Below are positions 1-8,439 of a stretch of DNA of 64,000 nucleotides, in pieces. Each line of letters opens with the position of its first letter. The first letter of the stretch is position 1. This stretch comes from Klebsiella quasivariicola (GTDB lineage: Bacteria; Pseudomonadota; Gammaproteobacteria; Enterobacterales; Enterobacteriaceae): contig NZ_CP022823.1 in the NCBI RefSeq assembly GCF_002269255.1, positions 1,984,001 to 2,048,000 on the forward strand. Reading direction: 5' to 3'. The position numbers were made by a program, and so were the translations under genes. Under the pieces are notes generated by a model. It saw only the letters and a program-made list of their open reading frames with translations. It had not been told where the DNA came from and made no database searches.

Positions 1-40
1 ATACGAAGACGAAAATCACACCACTGACGGAGAAAAAATC

Positions 41-985
41 ATGACTATTTCCCTGCATACCCAGGCTAGCGCCCCTAACACCGCAGCGGCGACCAGCGTA
101 TCCCCGCTGGACCTGTCAGGCTCCTCAAAAACGAAATTTACCAGAACCAAAACTGATATTTATCAGACCGTCACTGACAGCATCATTGCGGCACTGGAAA
201 CTGGTGTTAAACCCTGGGCGTGTCCGTGGCAGCGTACCCCTGGTATGTCGGGTTTACCGTCCAATTACGCAACTGGTATGGGTTACAGTGGAATGAATAT
301 CATGTTGTTGTGGTGCAGTGCGTCAGAACAGGGATTCAATGATTCGCGTTGGATGACCTACAAACAGGCAAAAGCGGAAGGCGGGCAGGTACGTAAGGGA
401 GAACACGGCACAACAGCTATTTTCTATACCATGTTGGAAAGGGAAAATAACGAAGGAGAAACTGAATATATTCCGATGCTTAAGACTTTCACCGTGTTTA
501 ATGTTGAGCAAATTGACGGTTTGACTCTGAGTGATGAAGCCGTTTTCCCGGCAGAGACCTTTGAGCCGTTACCGCAGGCGGAAGCGCTTTTCCGTAACAG
601 TGGTGCAACCATCATTGCGAAGGGGCAGAACGCCTTTTTCGCACCATCAACCGACGAAATCCATTTACCGGAACGTCGTCTTTTTAGCGATGCTGCCAAT
701 TTCTACGCTACGGGTATGCATGAGCTGGTTCACTGGAGTGGAGCCAAAAGTCGGCTGAATCGTGAAATGAAAGGGAAGTTTGGCAGTGAGGATTATGCTT
801 TTGAGGAGTTGATCGCCGAGCTTGGAAGCGCGTTCCTAATGGCGGACCTAGGGATTGTCGGAGAGGTTCAGCATGAAAGTTATATTGCTTCCTGGCTGAA
901 AGCACTGAGGAACGACAAACGCTATATTTTCAAGGCCGCCAGCGCGGCATCCAAAGCGCATCGTTATTTGATGGATAAAATCTGA
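41..985 (+). CDS. ardC: ArdC-family anti-restriction / ssDNA-binding protein
   Basis: A 314-residue protein with an N-terminal ArdC-like ssDNA-binding domain (about residues 35-150, starting with the DIYQTVTDSIIAALETG helix and the KPW segment) and a C-terminal zincin-like domain with the metal-binding motif HELVH at residues 227-231, followed by an acidic helix (EELIAELGSAF) that would supply the third ligand. ArdC proteins of conjugative plasmids protect incoming single-stranded DNA from host restriction. That role fits a gene at the edge of a transfer module, transcribed away from mobB/mobC. An AAAAA-rich leader with GGAGAAAAAATC precedes the ATG. The family call is firm; activity is inferred. 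Confidence 0.88.
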   Translation: MTISLHTQASAPNTAAATSVSPLDLSGSSKTKFTRTKTDIYQTVTDSIIAALETGVKPWACPWQRTPGMSGLPSNYATGMGYSGMNIMLLWCSASEQGFNDSRWMTYKQAKAEGGQVRKGEHGTTAIFYTMLERENNEGETEYIPMLKTFTVFNVEQIDGLTLSDEAVFPAETFEPLPQAEALFRNSGATIIAKGQNAFFAPSTDEIHLPERRLFSDAANFYATGMHELVHWSGAKSRLNREMKGKFGSEDYAFEELIAELGSAFLMADLGIVGEVQHESYIASWLKALRNDKRYIFKAASAASKAHRYLMDKI

Positions 986-1044
986 GCAGGAAGGAGTCGC
1001 AACGGAATGCGGCTTTGCGTGTAGGGCCGCTTAAAACAGTAACG

Positions 1045-1107
1045 CTGTAGAGACACGAGTGAGGCGGAGCGCAGCCAGGCGAGCACCGAACAGTCATGTC
1101 TCTACAG
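1045..1107. repeat. 11-bp inverted repeat downstream of ardC
   Basis: CTGTAGAGACA at 1045-1055 pairs perfectly with TGTCTCTACAG at 1097-1107 around a 41-base GC-rich loop. It lies between the 3' ends of ardC and the convergent small gene at 1148-1435, where a transcription end would be expected, but there is no T-run. It could be an RNA stem or a protein site; its function is unknown. Confidence 0.6.
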
Positions 1108-1147
1108 TGGAATAACGCAAATCACGCGGACAGGGCTGAATGGGCAG

Positions 1148-1435
1148 CTATTCCCGGTTATCAGCAACTACCTGAAGCGCAAGTAGCCGCTGTTCCAGGT
1201 TATTCAGTCTTTCTTCGAGGTCATGGCTCTGCTGCTCAATATCTTCCAGCGTTTCTGACAGTACATCACGCAGCAGCACAAAATTTGCTTGTAAGGCATA
1301 TACAAAATCGTTGCCGCGTTCCAGTAATGCTTCACGCGGAAAGCCATGTAACGCAGAATGTGTCATCCACGTCACCAACGCTTTTGCGCTCATTTCAGTT
1401 AGTACGTCCGAAAGTCGGTCAGTTTCTCTGTTCAT
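1148..1435 (-). CDS. Hypothetical coiled-coil protein of the ICE
   Basis: A 95-residue acidic protein whose C-terminal half (about residues 55-90) is a heptad-like helix rich in Leu, Glu and Gln (for example LEDIEQQSHDLEERLNNLEQ), which predicts a coiled coil. It is on the same strand as mobC and mobB and follows mobC by about 100 bases, so it may be the last gene of the mobilisation operon. I do not recognise a named family. A GGAG-like site (ACTCCAGTATG on the plus strand) sits just before the ATG. An accessory role in relaxosome formation is possible but not shown. Confidence 0.6.
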   Translation of the reverse strand: MNRETDRLSDVLTEMSAKALVTWMTHSALHGFPREALLERGNDFVYALQANFVLLRDVLSETLEDIEQQSHDLEERLNNLEQRLLALQVVADNRE

Positions 1436-1542
1436 ACTGGAGTCCTGTCAGTTCTGATGGTGGGGGAGTATTTAGGTAGGGCATTACTTCCGGTCATTGC
1501 GCTGCTGGCGGGCGGGTTGGGGCAGTTGGTGATAAAGAACAA

Positions 1543-2292
1543 CTATATGCAGTGACTTACATCGAGCCGTTGCAACTCGTCGAGTGTATAGATGCGGAAG
1601 ACATTCCGGTGGCGGGTTTCCAGCGGGATGTGCTGATGGTTAACGATCACGTGCCTGATGCTGTCAAACAGCCGTTCAAGACCGCGTTTTTTCTGCGGGT
1701 CCGGCACGATATAAAAAACGTAAATCCAGTTTTTATGGGTCCGCGCCAGCAAATGGCTGGCGATGATCGACTGGTAACGGGCTTTGGTTTTCAGACGGCG
1801 CTCGGTCTCAATGGCGATCACGGTTCCGCCGGGCAGGGTAATCAGTCCGTCCGGGCGGTGGCTGGTCTGATAACGACTGAGGAAGGTTGTGCGATCGCCG
1901 TTTATCCATCCGGATGCGCCTTTTTGCTCAAGGATGATACGGGCGGTTTGATTATCAAGGTGGTGCTCCAGTGTCCAGCCGGTGATTTTTGACGGCTCAA
2001 ACCGTGCCGGAAAAAGTGTATCGTCGGAGGTTAACACTACGGCCAGTCCGTCACTGGTTATGCCCCACAATGAAATTTTCATCGTGCGCGATACCAGGAC
2101 ATGTTTTTGTATTAAGCCCATACCCTCGACTTTTGAAAGAAGGGAATATAGCGATTTATGGTCTCTGAAGCCGAACAGCAGCATCAGCGTTTTAAAGTCA
2201 CTGTACGTTTCTTCTTTCAGGAAATTCAGCAGTCGTTGTATTTTTTCGCGGTGCCGCGTCTGGCGTTCGCGGTATGCGGTGATAAGCATCAT
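1543..2292 (-). CDS. mobC: MobC relaxase (MOB-C family)
   Basis: A 249-residue protein resembling MobC of CloDF13 and the ICEKp elements. These relaxases lack the His-triad of classical relaxases and instead carry a restriction-enzyme-like core. That core is visible here around residues 145-170 as RPDGLITL...IAIETERRLK, the D...ExE/K pattern. The N-terminal 70 residues look like a winged helix (SDFKTLMLLFGFRDHKSLYSL). The expected job is to nick oriT and pilot the transferred strand. It lies 34 bases downstream of mobB on the same strand with AAGGGGGG before the ATG-ATG start. The family call rests on context as well as motif; catalytic residues were not mapped by alignment. Confidence 0.85.
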   Translation of the reverse strand: MMLITAYRERQTRHREKIQRLLNFLKEETYSDFKTLMLLFGFRDHKSLYSLLSKVEGMGLIQKHVLVSRTMKISLWGITSDGLAVVLTSDDTLFPARFEPSKITGWTLEHHLDNQTARIILEQKGASGWINGDRTTFLSRYQTSHRPDGLITLPGGTVIAIETERRLKTKARYQSIIASHLLARTHKNWIYVFYIVPDPQKKRGLERLFDSIRHVIVNHQHIPLETRHRNVFRIYTLDELQRLDVSHCI

Positions 2293-2325
2293 TCCCCCCT
2301 TTTAAAAATCCAGCAATGACGGGTT

Positions 2326-4173
2326 TTACTCTTTATCGGCATTCGGTGTTGTTGTGTCTTTTTCGTCCGTATCAAAAAAAAGATCGGGCCGCGTTGTGGT
2401 GATATCCGGCGTTGATGCCGGTCCGGGGGCGATTTCCTCCTCGCTAAAATCCAGGGTGATGTTTACCGTTGTGGCGGTGGCGGCAATCGCGGGCGACACG
2501 GCACAGATCTCCAGTTCGCGTTTTTTCACCCTGATGGGCGAAATCAGAGAAGCAGAGGGGAGAGTTTTTGTCGTGAAGATGAAGCTGACAAAATCGGGTA
2601 GGTTCAGGATCATATTGCTGTCGGTAAAGAAACGCTCGGCCTGCCTGATGGTGCGTTCGTCGTCGATAGTCTCTGTCAGCACGGCATCGGTTTTCGCTTT
2701 GCGGACCTCGTCATCCACTAATATGGTGCCTGACATCCTGGCCACCCATTCCGCGGTGTCCGGGTCCATGACACGGTAAACCAGTTTGAATTTGGCGTTC
2801 TCAACGACCGCGCCGACAACGGCGTCACCCTTCAAATCTGCCGGACAGTCTTTTAAATCGGCAATCGACTGGTGGTCCATAATAATATGCACGCCTTTAT
2901 CGCGTGCCGCGCCTAAACCTTCCAGCGCGGGCCTGGATAAATGGTATTTCAGTTCGGAAAGATAAATAGCAATGGGGCGGGGCACGTCTTTCACCCGCTC
3001 GCGCCTCTCTGCCAGCTGGTACAGGCGTACCAACAGCATGCGCTGAGTGGTAATGATTTTGCTGTTGCGCATTGAACCAATCACATAACAGCAACCGCCT
3101 TCCTTAAATATCGTATTAAGCGAAAATCCAGTGGGGGCATTAATGGCATTGAGTAAAGCCAGCTCTTCAATTTTCCCGAAAAAGGCTTTTATCTTATCTG
3201 CAGTACCCTGAACGTAGTCTCCGTTATACACATCCCGAATGGTTGAGGCCGTATTACGGGTGACAAACTGCGCGGCTATCCGCGCCGCCTTCCGGTCGTC
3301 AATCCGATAAAAGTCAGATTCCTGCCCTTTTTCCGCCAGGCTGAAACCGGCAACAAACAATTCTTCCAGTTCATCTGGCGTGATGCCTTCAATCAGATTT
3401 AACTGGTATTGTTGTTTCCGCAGGTCAATCAGGGCAAAAGGTTTTCCTGCATCCTCGCAGGCTTTGCGGTAAAGGTGGGGTGCCCATTCATCATCCTTGG
3501 GGTCCATCACAAATACGCCTTCACCGGCCAGAATACTTTGATAGAGTAATATTCCGGTGGCAACGCCTTTGCCCGCTCCGGTGGTGCCGATAATATCTGC
3601 GTGTTGTTTTTGCCAGTCTTTTAACGGCAGATACATCGGCTGAACATCGCGGTCCATGCCGATAAATAACCCTTTGTTCAGGTCGATATAATCCAGCGGG
3701 TCATAATGCAGTGTTTCCGGCAGCAGTGATTTCACCGTACGGACATCGGTGCGTAATTCCCGTTCAAGCGTGGTTTTTCTGACGAGGCGTTTCTTTATTT
3801 TGTCTAATTCAGGGGTTAATACCCTGCGCAACAGAATATGCAAAATAAAACCCGTTACGGTAAAGGCAATCAGCACCGGCCATGCCGGAACGGGAATGCT
3901 GGCGACTACACGGCCTTTATAAAGCCACTGGAAAATCCAGATAACAACCGGGGCCATCGTACCGCAAAGAAAACACAGCAGGGAAAAAGCAATCATCAGC
4001 TTTTGCCACAGCGGGGCTTTTTGCCGTTCATCGCTTTTCATCGACGCGAAAAATGGCATCGTCAGCCCTGATAACAGCGCCAGCATCAGCTGATGCTGTT
4101 GCATAAAAGCAATGAAGCTAAGCGCGCCATTCACTATCGGCGACAGTGAAACGGCCAGCTTATTCAAAATCAC
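2326..4173 (-). CDS. mobB: MobB, VirD4/TraD-type coupling ATPase
   Basis: A large inner-membrane ATPase that would link the relaxosome to the type IV secretion channel. Three hydrophobic segments lie in the first 130 residues, then a Walker A motif GTTGAGKG near residue 200, a Walker B-like VFVMDPKDD, and the later IIMDHQSIADL segment typical of coupling proteins. The acidic, Thr/Pro-rich C-terminal tail (ending near 2330) could contact substrate. I place the start at GTG 4173 because AAGGAGG lies four bases upstream; an in-frame ATG at 4203 would add ten residues without such a site. In CloDF13 MobB/MobC act as coupling protein and relaxase respectively, and the same pair and order occur here. 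Confidence 0.88.
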   Translation of the reverse strand: MILNKLAVSLSPIVNGALSFIAFMQQHQLMLALLSGLTMPFFASMKSDERQKAPLWQKLMIAFSLLCFLCGTMAPVVIWIFQWLYKGRVVASIPVPAWPVLIAFTVTGFILHILLRRVLTPELDKIKKRLVRKTTLERELRTDVRTVKSLLPETLHYDPLDYIDLNKGLFIGMDRDVQPMYLPLKDWQKQHADIIGTTGAGKGVATGILLYQSILAGEGVFVMDPKDDEWAPHLYRKACEDAGKPFALIDLRKQQYQLNLIEGITPDELEELFVAGFSLAEKGQESDFYRIDDRKAARIAAQFVTRNTASTIRDVYNGDYVQGTADKIKAFFGKIEELALLNAINAPTGFSLNTIFKEGGCCYVIGSMRNSKIITTQRMLLVRLYQLAERRERVKDVPRPIAIYLSELKYHLSRPALEGLGAARDKGVHIIMDHQSIADLKDCPADLKGDAVVGAVVENAKFKLVYRVMDPDTAEWVARMSGTILVDDEVRKAKTDAVLTETIDDERTIRQAERFFTDSNMILNLPDFVSFIFTTKTLPSASLISPIRVKKRELEICAVSPAIAATATTVNITLDFSEEEIAPGPASTPDITTTRPDLFFDTDEKDTTTPNADKE

Positions 4174-4422
4174 GTTGCCTCCTTCATCAGCGGTTCGCCC
4201 CATGACATCACCCTATCAGTTCGCCCCACGGTGTAGGGCGAAAAGGCGGGGCGAGCGTATGGGGTAAAGATGGTGGCCGCTGTGCGGCCATATGCAGGAA
4301 AGCATGCTTCCCTGCACGTCACGGCGTGCGCCAGTTCATGCGGGCTGGACGCCCTTATTACCTGTCGCATGGGGGTAATGTCGCGGCTGGACGCCGCGCC
4401 AAAACCCCCGACGTCAACGGCG

Positions 4423-4592
4423 GCACACCGTCGCCCGCTACGCGCGACCACCCCCTTTAAGACGGTCGCTTTCGCCTTTTTCTTCCCTTTGCTCGTTCCT
4501 CGCTGCGGGAATAAAAGGGAAGCTGACCTTTAAAGAGGGTGGTCGCGCCACGCTACCGGCTTTTGGCCGGAGACTTAGCCGCGACGGTGTGC
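4423..4592. repeat. Nested three-tier inverted repeat
   Basis: Outer arms GCACACCGTCGC (4423-4434) and GCGACGGTGTGC (4581-4592) are perfectly complementary. Middle arms at 4442-4460 and 4530-4548 match at 18 of 19 bases (GCGCGACCACC... with ...GGTGGTCGCGC). Inner arms CTTCCCTTT (4482-4490) and AAAGGGAAG (4514-4522) are perfect. All three tiers share the same centre, so the strand could fold into one long interrupted hairpin, as seen at origins of transfer or single-strand origins. Confidence 0.8.
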
Positions 4593-4616
4593 GGGGGTGT
4601 GCCCCCCGGGTAAACC

Positions 4617-4712
4617 GCTGTCGTGGGCGACAGCTTTTCGCTCGCCGGGGCGGCGAAATTTATCCGGCTCCCCCCGGCCTGCAAAATCCGCGTGGGCGCG
4701 GCTGTTTGCAGG
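4617..4712. repeat. Two hairpins with TGGG loops
   Basis: GCTGTCG-TGGG-CGACAGC at 4617-4634 is a perfect 7-bp stem with a four-base loop. A second hairpin at 4688-4701, CCGCG-TGGG-CGCGG, has the same loop and sits inside outer arms CCTGCAAA (4678-4685) and TTTGCAGG (4705-4712). The repeated loop sequence on stems of unrelated sequence suggests loop recognition by a protein, but that is inference. Confidence 0.7.
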
Positions 4713-4733
4713 TGAGGCGCGGTGCCTGAATTA

Positions 4734-4818
4734 TTTTCGCTCCTTAACCCGCGAAAATATTTCTGTCCGCGGCCTCATTTTTGCGGCCCCTGTTTCTTCG
4801 CTCCTTAATCCGCGAAAA
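4734..4818. repeat. Pair of direct repeats, each with internal dyad
   Basis: A 22-base unit beginning TTCGCTCCTTAA occurs at 4736-4757 and 4797-4818 with one mismatch (AACCC versus AATCC), 61 bases apart. Each unit ends GCGAAAA, complementary to the TTTTCGC (first) or TTCGC (second) at its start, so each can form a hairpin with a 10-base loop. Iterated sites of this kind are common protein-binding elements near oriT or promoters. Confidence 0.75.
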
Positions 4819-4872
4819 ACAGAAGCCGTAAAAACCTGAAAACCGTCACGCTCTGTGCCCGTCTCGCCAGTA

Positions 4873-5175
4873 TTAACCACGAACGCGGCCATATTTACTG
4901 ATGATCTGACCGATAGCCGCCGGGTCTGCCGAATCACATTCAAGTAAAAACGATTGTCTGGCATCGGCCGTATGGTCAGGCAGAAAACCATGCCTGTTCT
5001 TTTTTACGATATTAAAGAATGCCCGTTCAGCGGAATGACATTCACTGCCGCCGCCATTTCCGGTTGTTTTACCGTACATACATAACACCACTTCGCAGGC
5101 ATCAGCAGCCAGTACAGATGTTGAACATAACGCCATAACGCAGAGCAATAATACGGAGGATATTGCTTTTTTCAT
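4873..5175 (-). CDS. TrbM/KikA-like periplasmic protein
   Basis: A 100-residue secreted protein. Residues 1-24 form a signal peptide (KKAISSVLLLCVMALC then STSVLAADA, cleavage after VLA). The mature part has spaced cysteines (ACEVVLCMYGK, SECHSAE, LLECDS), the pattern of the TrbM/KikA family found in many conjugation clusters. It follows virB11 on the same strand after about 50 bases, so it is probably the last gene of the transfer operon. The start is taken as ATG 5175; a GTG three codons earlier (5184) is possible. The function of the family is poorly known. Confidence 0.72.
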   Translation of the reverse strand: MKKAISSVLLLCVMALCSTSVLAADACEVVLCMYGKTTGNGGGSECHSAERAFFNIVKKNRHGFLPDHTADARQSFLLECDSADPAAIGQIISKYGRVRG

Positions 5176-5235
5176 TTCAGTCACCGTTATGATTAATGAA
5201 AGGTTACGTATTTTGGATAATGTTATTTACCGGGG

Positions 5236-6255
5236 TTATTTTCTGAATGCCTCTTTTATGCTATTTAAATGAACTGGCTTAAAGTAAATATCACGCATCC
5301 GGCGAACATCGCCGTGTATATCAATACTGACGATGACATCAATGCTTTTAAGTACCTTGCGTAACAGCACATCAAAAGGAATATTTCGGCAGTCGGGGTT
5401 TTCATAGCAGCGGTCAATGATCCCTTCAATACATTCTTCCGGGCTGCCTGCATGCAGGGAGGTGATTAATCCCTCATGCCCGGAACCAATAATTTTCAGC
5501 GCGTCCCACGCTTCCCGGCCACGAATTTCCGCCAGTAATATCCGGTCAGGGTTCATACGATAATTAGCACGGATCAGCCTGCCAGGCGTGATAATAGCGT
5601 TATCCCCGGCATCCGCAGGGTAAAAAAGATGCACATAATTGGCATGGTGATAAAAACGGATTTCGGGATTATCTTCGATCGTTACCAGACGGAGATGCAG
5701 CGGAATATAATGCAGCAGCGTTTTCATATAGGTGGTTTTGCCGGAGCCGGTTTCACCCACAATAAAAATCGTTTTGCCGTATTCCACCGCCTTTTCCATA
5801 AAGCGGGGAATATCCCCGCTGTGATATAACCGGATCAGTGCATTATCCTGACTTTCCGTTTTTTCCTGACCAGCCACGCGCTGATAAAATCCTGCATCAA
5901 TCCATGACTGATGTGTTTTCTGCTCAAATGAGGGTTTGCGCAGCGTAATGGACACCGTATTACGTTCACAGGCCGGGGGAATAATCGCCTGAATACGTTC
6001 GCCGGATCCTAATGTTGCAGAAAGGATGGGTGATGTATCGTCAATATTATCGTCATGCCAGGACGCCAGCGCTCTGGCAAAAGCATGACACTGACGCAAC
6101 GTGATGGGGGATGCCTGTTTTTGCCATTTTCCCCGAATTTTTGTATGCAGCTCACCTGGTCGGTTAACAGCAATTTCTGTCAGGCCATCCTGAGCAAGAA
6201 AATCACCAAACAGCCGGTTTTTCATAAAATCCAGTGACAGGTTTTCAGCGCTCAT
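5236..6255 (-). CDS. virB11: VirB11 secretion ATPase
   Basis: A 339-residue hexameric traffic ATPase that powers pilus assembly and DNA transfer at the cytoplasmic face. The Walker A motif GETGSGKTT is at residues 167-175, preceded by an N-terminal domain and followed by the Asp/Glu box (VTIEDNPEIRF), the Walker B-like region RILLAEIRGREAWD and the His box SGHEGLITSLHAGS. All the core VirB11/GspE-type motifs are intact. The start overlaps the end of virB10 by 11 bases, which indicates coupled translation. Length is normal for VirB11. Confidence 0.95.
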   Translation of the reverse strand: MSAENLSLDFMKNRLFGDFLAQDGLTEIAVNRPGELHTKIRGKWQKQASPITLRQCHAFARALASWHDDNIDDTSPILSATLGSGERIQAIIPPACERNTVSITLRKPSFEQKTHQSWIDAGFYQRVAGQEKTESQDNALIRLYHSGDIPRFMEKAVEYGKTIFIVGETGSGKTTYMKTLLHYIPLHLRLVTIEDNPEIRFYHHANYVHLFYPADAGDNAIITPGRLIRANYRMNPDRILLAEIRGREAWDALKIIGSGHEGLITSLHAGSPEECIEGIIDRCYENPDCRNIPFDVLLRKVLKSIDVIVSIDIHGDVRRMRDIYFKPVHLNSIKEAFRK

Positions 6256-7552
6256 ACCATTTCTTTTTCAGCCGTAGTTGATAAACAGAGGAAAAATCAA
6301 TATCCGTGCCGGTCATGATGCCGATCACATCGCCCTGGTTCAGGTACATCGTGGGCGGGATATTGATGCTGTTTTCCAGTGTCGTTTTCGCCATTTCCGC
6401 CGTGGCGGCGCGGGTGTTTTCGGTATAGTCAGTATTGCGGTCTTTACCCGGCGCGGCATCTGATGCCGCTGCCGCCACGTCCTGTACGGTACTCAGCATC
6501 AGGGCGTTGCCGAAACGCGCCCAGAAATGGCTGTCGATCCAGCCTGCGATCCCCGCCTCACCGAGCGGGCCGGTGGCCTGCGTATCGGTAAGCGGGATTT
6601 GCAGGCTGCCGGGCTCCGGCGTGCGCAGCTCCGTCCACAGCACAAACATCCGGCTGCGCCCGTGTTGCAGTGCGCCGGTGCGGTAGACGCCACGGGCGAC
6701 CGTTCCTGCCGGGATCAGCTTCACATGATTACTGGCGCTCCAGACATTCTCACCGATCAGGCAGGAGATATGACCGCCAACATCTGATACGAAGCGCCGC
6801 ATCATCGAACACGGAATATAGCGGTCCACCGGGATATAGAGATCGGGATCGAGGCCCAGCCGTCTGACACCGGTGGCACGGGCAACGCCCGGATTCTCGT
6901 TGTCACTGCTGCCTGCCGGTGCTGTCGTATCCGGGCAGCGCAGGCGTCCATCTTCGTCACTGACCAGTACCGACTGACAGGATGTGTACGCCGTGGAGGC
7001 TGACGGGCTGCCCGACGTTTCCGCGTTGCTGCGCAATCCGCTTCGGGACGTGCGTATATTGTCGCCTGACCCTGTACTGCCGCTGTTCAGCCCGTCGGCC
7101 AGTGCTGCCGCCTTGTTCAGGGCGGGCGGCCCGGGCGACAGAGCTGGAGTGGCAGGGGTGCTCTGACTGGCAGGTCCCGTGCTTTCCTGCCCCCCTGGCC
7201 CGAACAGGCCAAACGGATTACTGTCCATGCCCAGATTTTTACGCTCCTGCTGCACCGCCCCGGAGGAGGGCGGCGGCGCGGTGTGAGATTCTTTCTCATC
7301 ACCCCTTTTCAGGGCGCTGAGCAGACGATCGCCACCGGATGCCAGCGCGATGACCAGGACCAGACTCAGCAGGCTGACGATCAGCGTGCGGCGACCGGAA
7401 GCTTTACGGAAACGGGACACTTCCGGCTGACCAGGCGATGTTTTCTGCTCCGGCTCCTGATATGTCATTGCCGCGCGGGCGCGTTCACGGGCTTCCGCTT
7501 CCCGTTCTGCGGTGGTTTTTTCCGGTTCGTCCGGGAAAGATTTGTCGGTCAT
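6245..7552 (-). CDS. virB10: VirB10 core-complex protein
   Basis: A 435-residue protein: cytoplasmic N-terminus with charged residues, one membrane segment at about residues 54-71 (LIVSLLSLVLVIALASGG), a long Pro/Ser/Gly-rich periplasmic linker (to about 190), then the TrbI/VirB10 C-terminal barrel domain (DLYIPVDRYIPCSMMRRFVSDVGG onward) and the GDVIGIMTG...DFSSVY ending. VirB10 spans both membranes and senses ATP use by VirB11 and the coupling protein. It overlaps virB9 by four bases and virB11 by 11, so the three are translationally linked. Confidence 0.95.
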   Translation of the reverse strand: MTDKSFPDEPEKTTAEREAEARERARAAMTYQEPEQKTSPGQPEVSRFRKASGRRTLIVSLLSLVLVIALASGGDRLLSALKRGDEKESHTAPPPSSGAVQQERKNLGMDSNPFGLFGPGGQESTGPASQSTPATPALSPGPPALNKAAALADGLNSGSTGSGDNIRTSRSGLRSNAETSGSPSASTAYTSCQSVLVSDEDGRLRCPDTTAPAGSSDNENPGVARATGVRRLGLDPDLYIPVDRYIPCSMMRRFVSDVGGHISCLIGENVWSASNHVKLIPAGTVARGVYRTGALQHGRSRMFVLWTELRTPEPGSLQIPLTDTQATGPLGEAGIAGWIDSHFWARFGNALMLSTVQDVAAAASDAAPGKDRNTDYTENTRAATAEMAKTTLENSINIPPTMYLNQGDVIGIMTGTDIDFSSVYQLRLKKKWYER

Positions 7553-8439
7553 TTTGCCTCCAGCATAACGGAGGGTGAAACAGTGTCACTGTTGGTCAGC
7601 GGGATGCGCCCGAACCCGTCGTTTTCGATCCCCACCACCGAGGTACCGTAGCGCAGTACCAGCTGCGGCGATGCCGGAACCACCATCACGGTGTAGCTGC
7701 CCCGTTTAACCGTTCCGGGCGTGACAGCCTGCTCCTGACCATTAACCACCCTGAAAACGGAAGGCAGGGTTTTCGAGGGAGAAAAACCGATATACGCGAA
7801 ACGACCGTCATCCCAGGTAAAGTCCGGGGCGATGGCGGCGGAACAGGCGGCCACCCGTTTTGTATAGCGCCAGTTGCGCGGCGTGGTGGTCTGCCCGAAT
7901 GCCGCCGCTATCCGCTGCCGGTCCAGTGTTTCCTCCTGTCGTTGCTGGCGGGTGGCGCTGGCGGCGGCTGACTTTTTCCTCTGCTCATCGGGATAGTGGT
8001 AGCGGATAACAAAGGCCTGGGCGGGCGAGTCTTTATCCAGCACGTTCAGCTCCAGGCTGTAATCGCGCTTCGAGGTCACCACGAACAGATTGGTTTTCCA
8101 GTCTTTTTCCGTCGGCAGAAACACCTGGCTGACGTTGTTGCCGCTGGCATCCGTGACCGGCTGGGTAATCGGGTTCGGGCTGACGCCCACCCGGTTATCG
8201 CTTTTCGTCACGGTCCAGCCTTTGGGAAAACCCGCCTGCGCATCGATAACGGTTTCATCATCGTCAAACACCAGCATGGTGACGTAGCCGGGGCGGGTAC
8301 TGACGACCGTGGCGTTCTGGTTGTTGTATGTGACGTTCTGCATCCGGCTGTCATACGCGCTGCCGCGCGGTGTCGCTGCGCTCCATGCCACGCATGACAT
8401 CATTAAGCCAGAGAGGAGCAGGGTATGTTTCAGCATCAT
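7549..8439 (-). CDS. virB9: VirB9 core-complex protein
   Basis: A 296-residue periplasmic/outer-membrane protein of the VirB7-9-10 core. It has a signal peptide (residues 2-21, LKHTLLLSGLMMSCVAWSAA), an N-terminal VirB9 domain, a charged linker, and the C-terminal CagX/VirB9 domain (NWRYTKRVAA...WDDGRFAYIGF...PSVFRV). I take the ATG-ATG at 8439/8436, where ATGA overlaps the virB8 stop. A longer reading to 8562 would add 41 residues that overlap virB8 and lack a signal sequence. Confidence 0.94.
   Translation of the reverse strand: MMLKHTLLLSGLMMSCVAWSAATPRGSAYDSRMQNVTYNNQNATVVSTRPGYVTMLVFDDDETVIDAQAGFPKGWTVTKSDNRVGVSPNPITQPVTDASGNNVSQVFLPTEKDWKTNLFVVTSKRDYSLELNVLDKDSPAQAFVIRYHYPDEQRKKSAAASATRQQRQEETLDRQRIAAAFGQTTTPRNWRYTKRVAACSAAIAPDFTWDDGRFAYIGFSPSKTLPSVFRVVNGQEQAVTPGTVKRGSYTVMVVPASPQLVLRYGTSVVGIENDGFGRIPLTNSDTVSPSVMLEAK

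Larger units (their letters stand above)
4204..4872. other. Structured non-coding region, candidate origin of transfer
   Basis: About 670 bases between mobB and the trbM-like gene contain no convincing gene; the reading frames present lack ribosome sites and are low-complexity Arg/Ala/Pro translations. The region holds a nested inverted repeat (4423-4592), two hairpins with identical TGGG loops (4617-4634 and 4678-4712) and a pair of near-identical hairpin-forming direct repeats (4736-4818). GC content is high on the left and drops at the right. Position next to the relaxase/coupling genes makes it the best oriT candidate in the window. The nick site was not identified, so this is inference from structure and context. 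Confidence 0.6.

Noticed and set aside
4170..4991. Several 80-93-codon frames on both strands in the gap between mobB and the trbM-like gene.
   Set aside because: Translations are low-complexity Arg/Ala/Pro sequence from GC-rich repeats, and starts lack ribosome sites.
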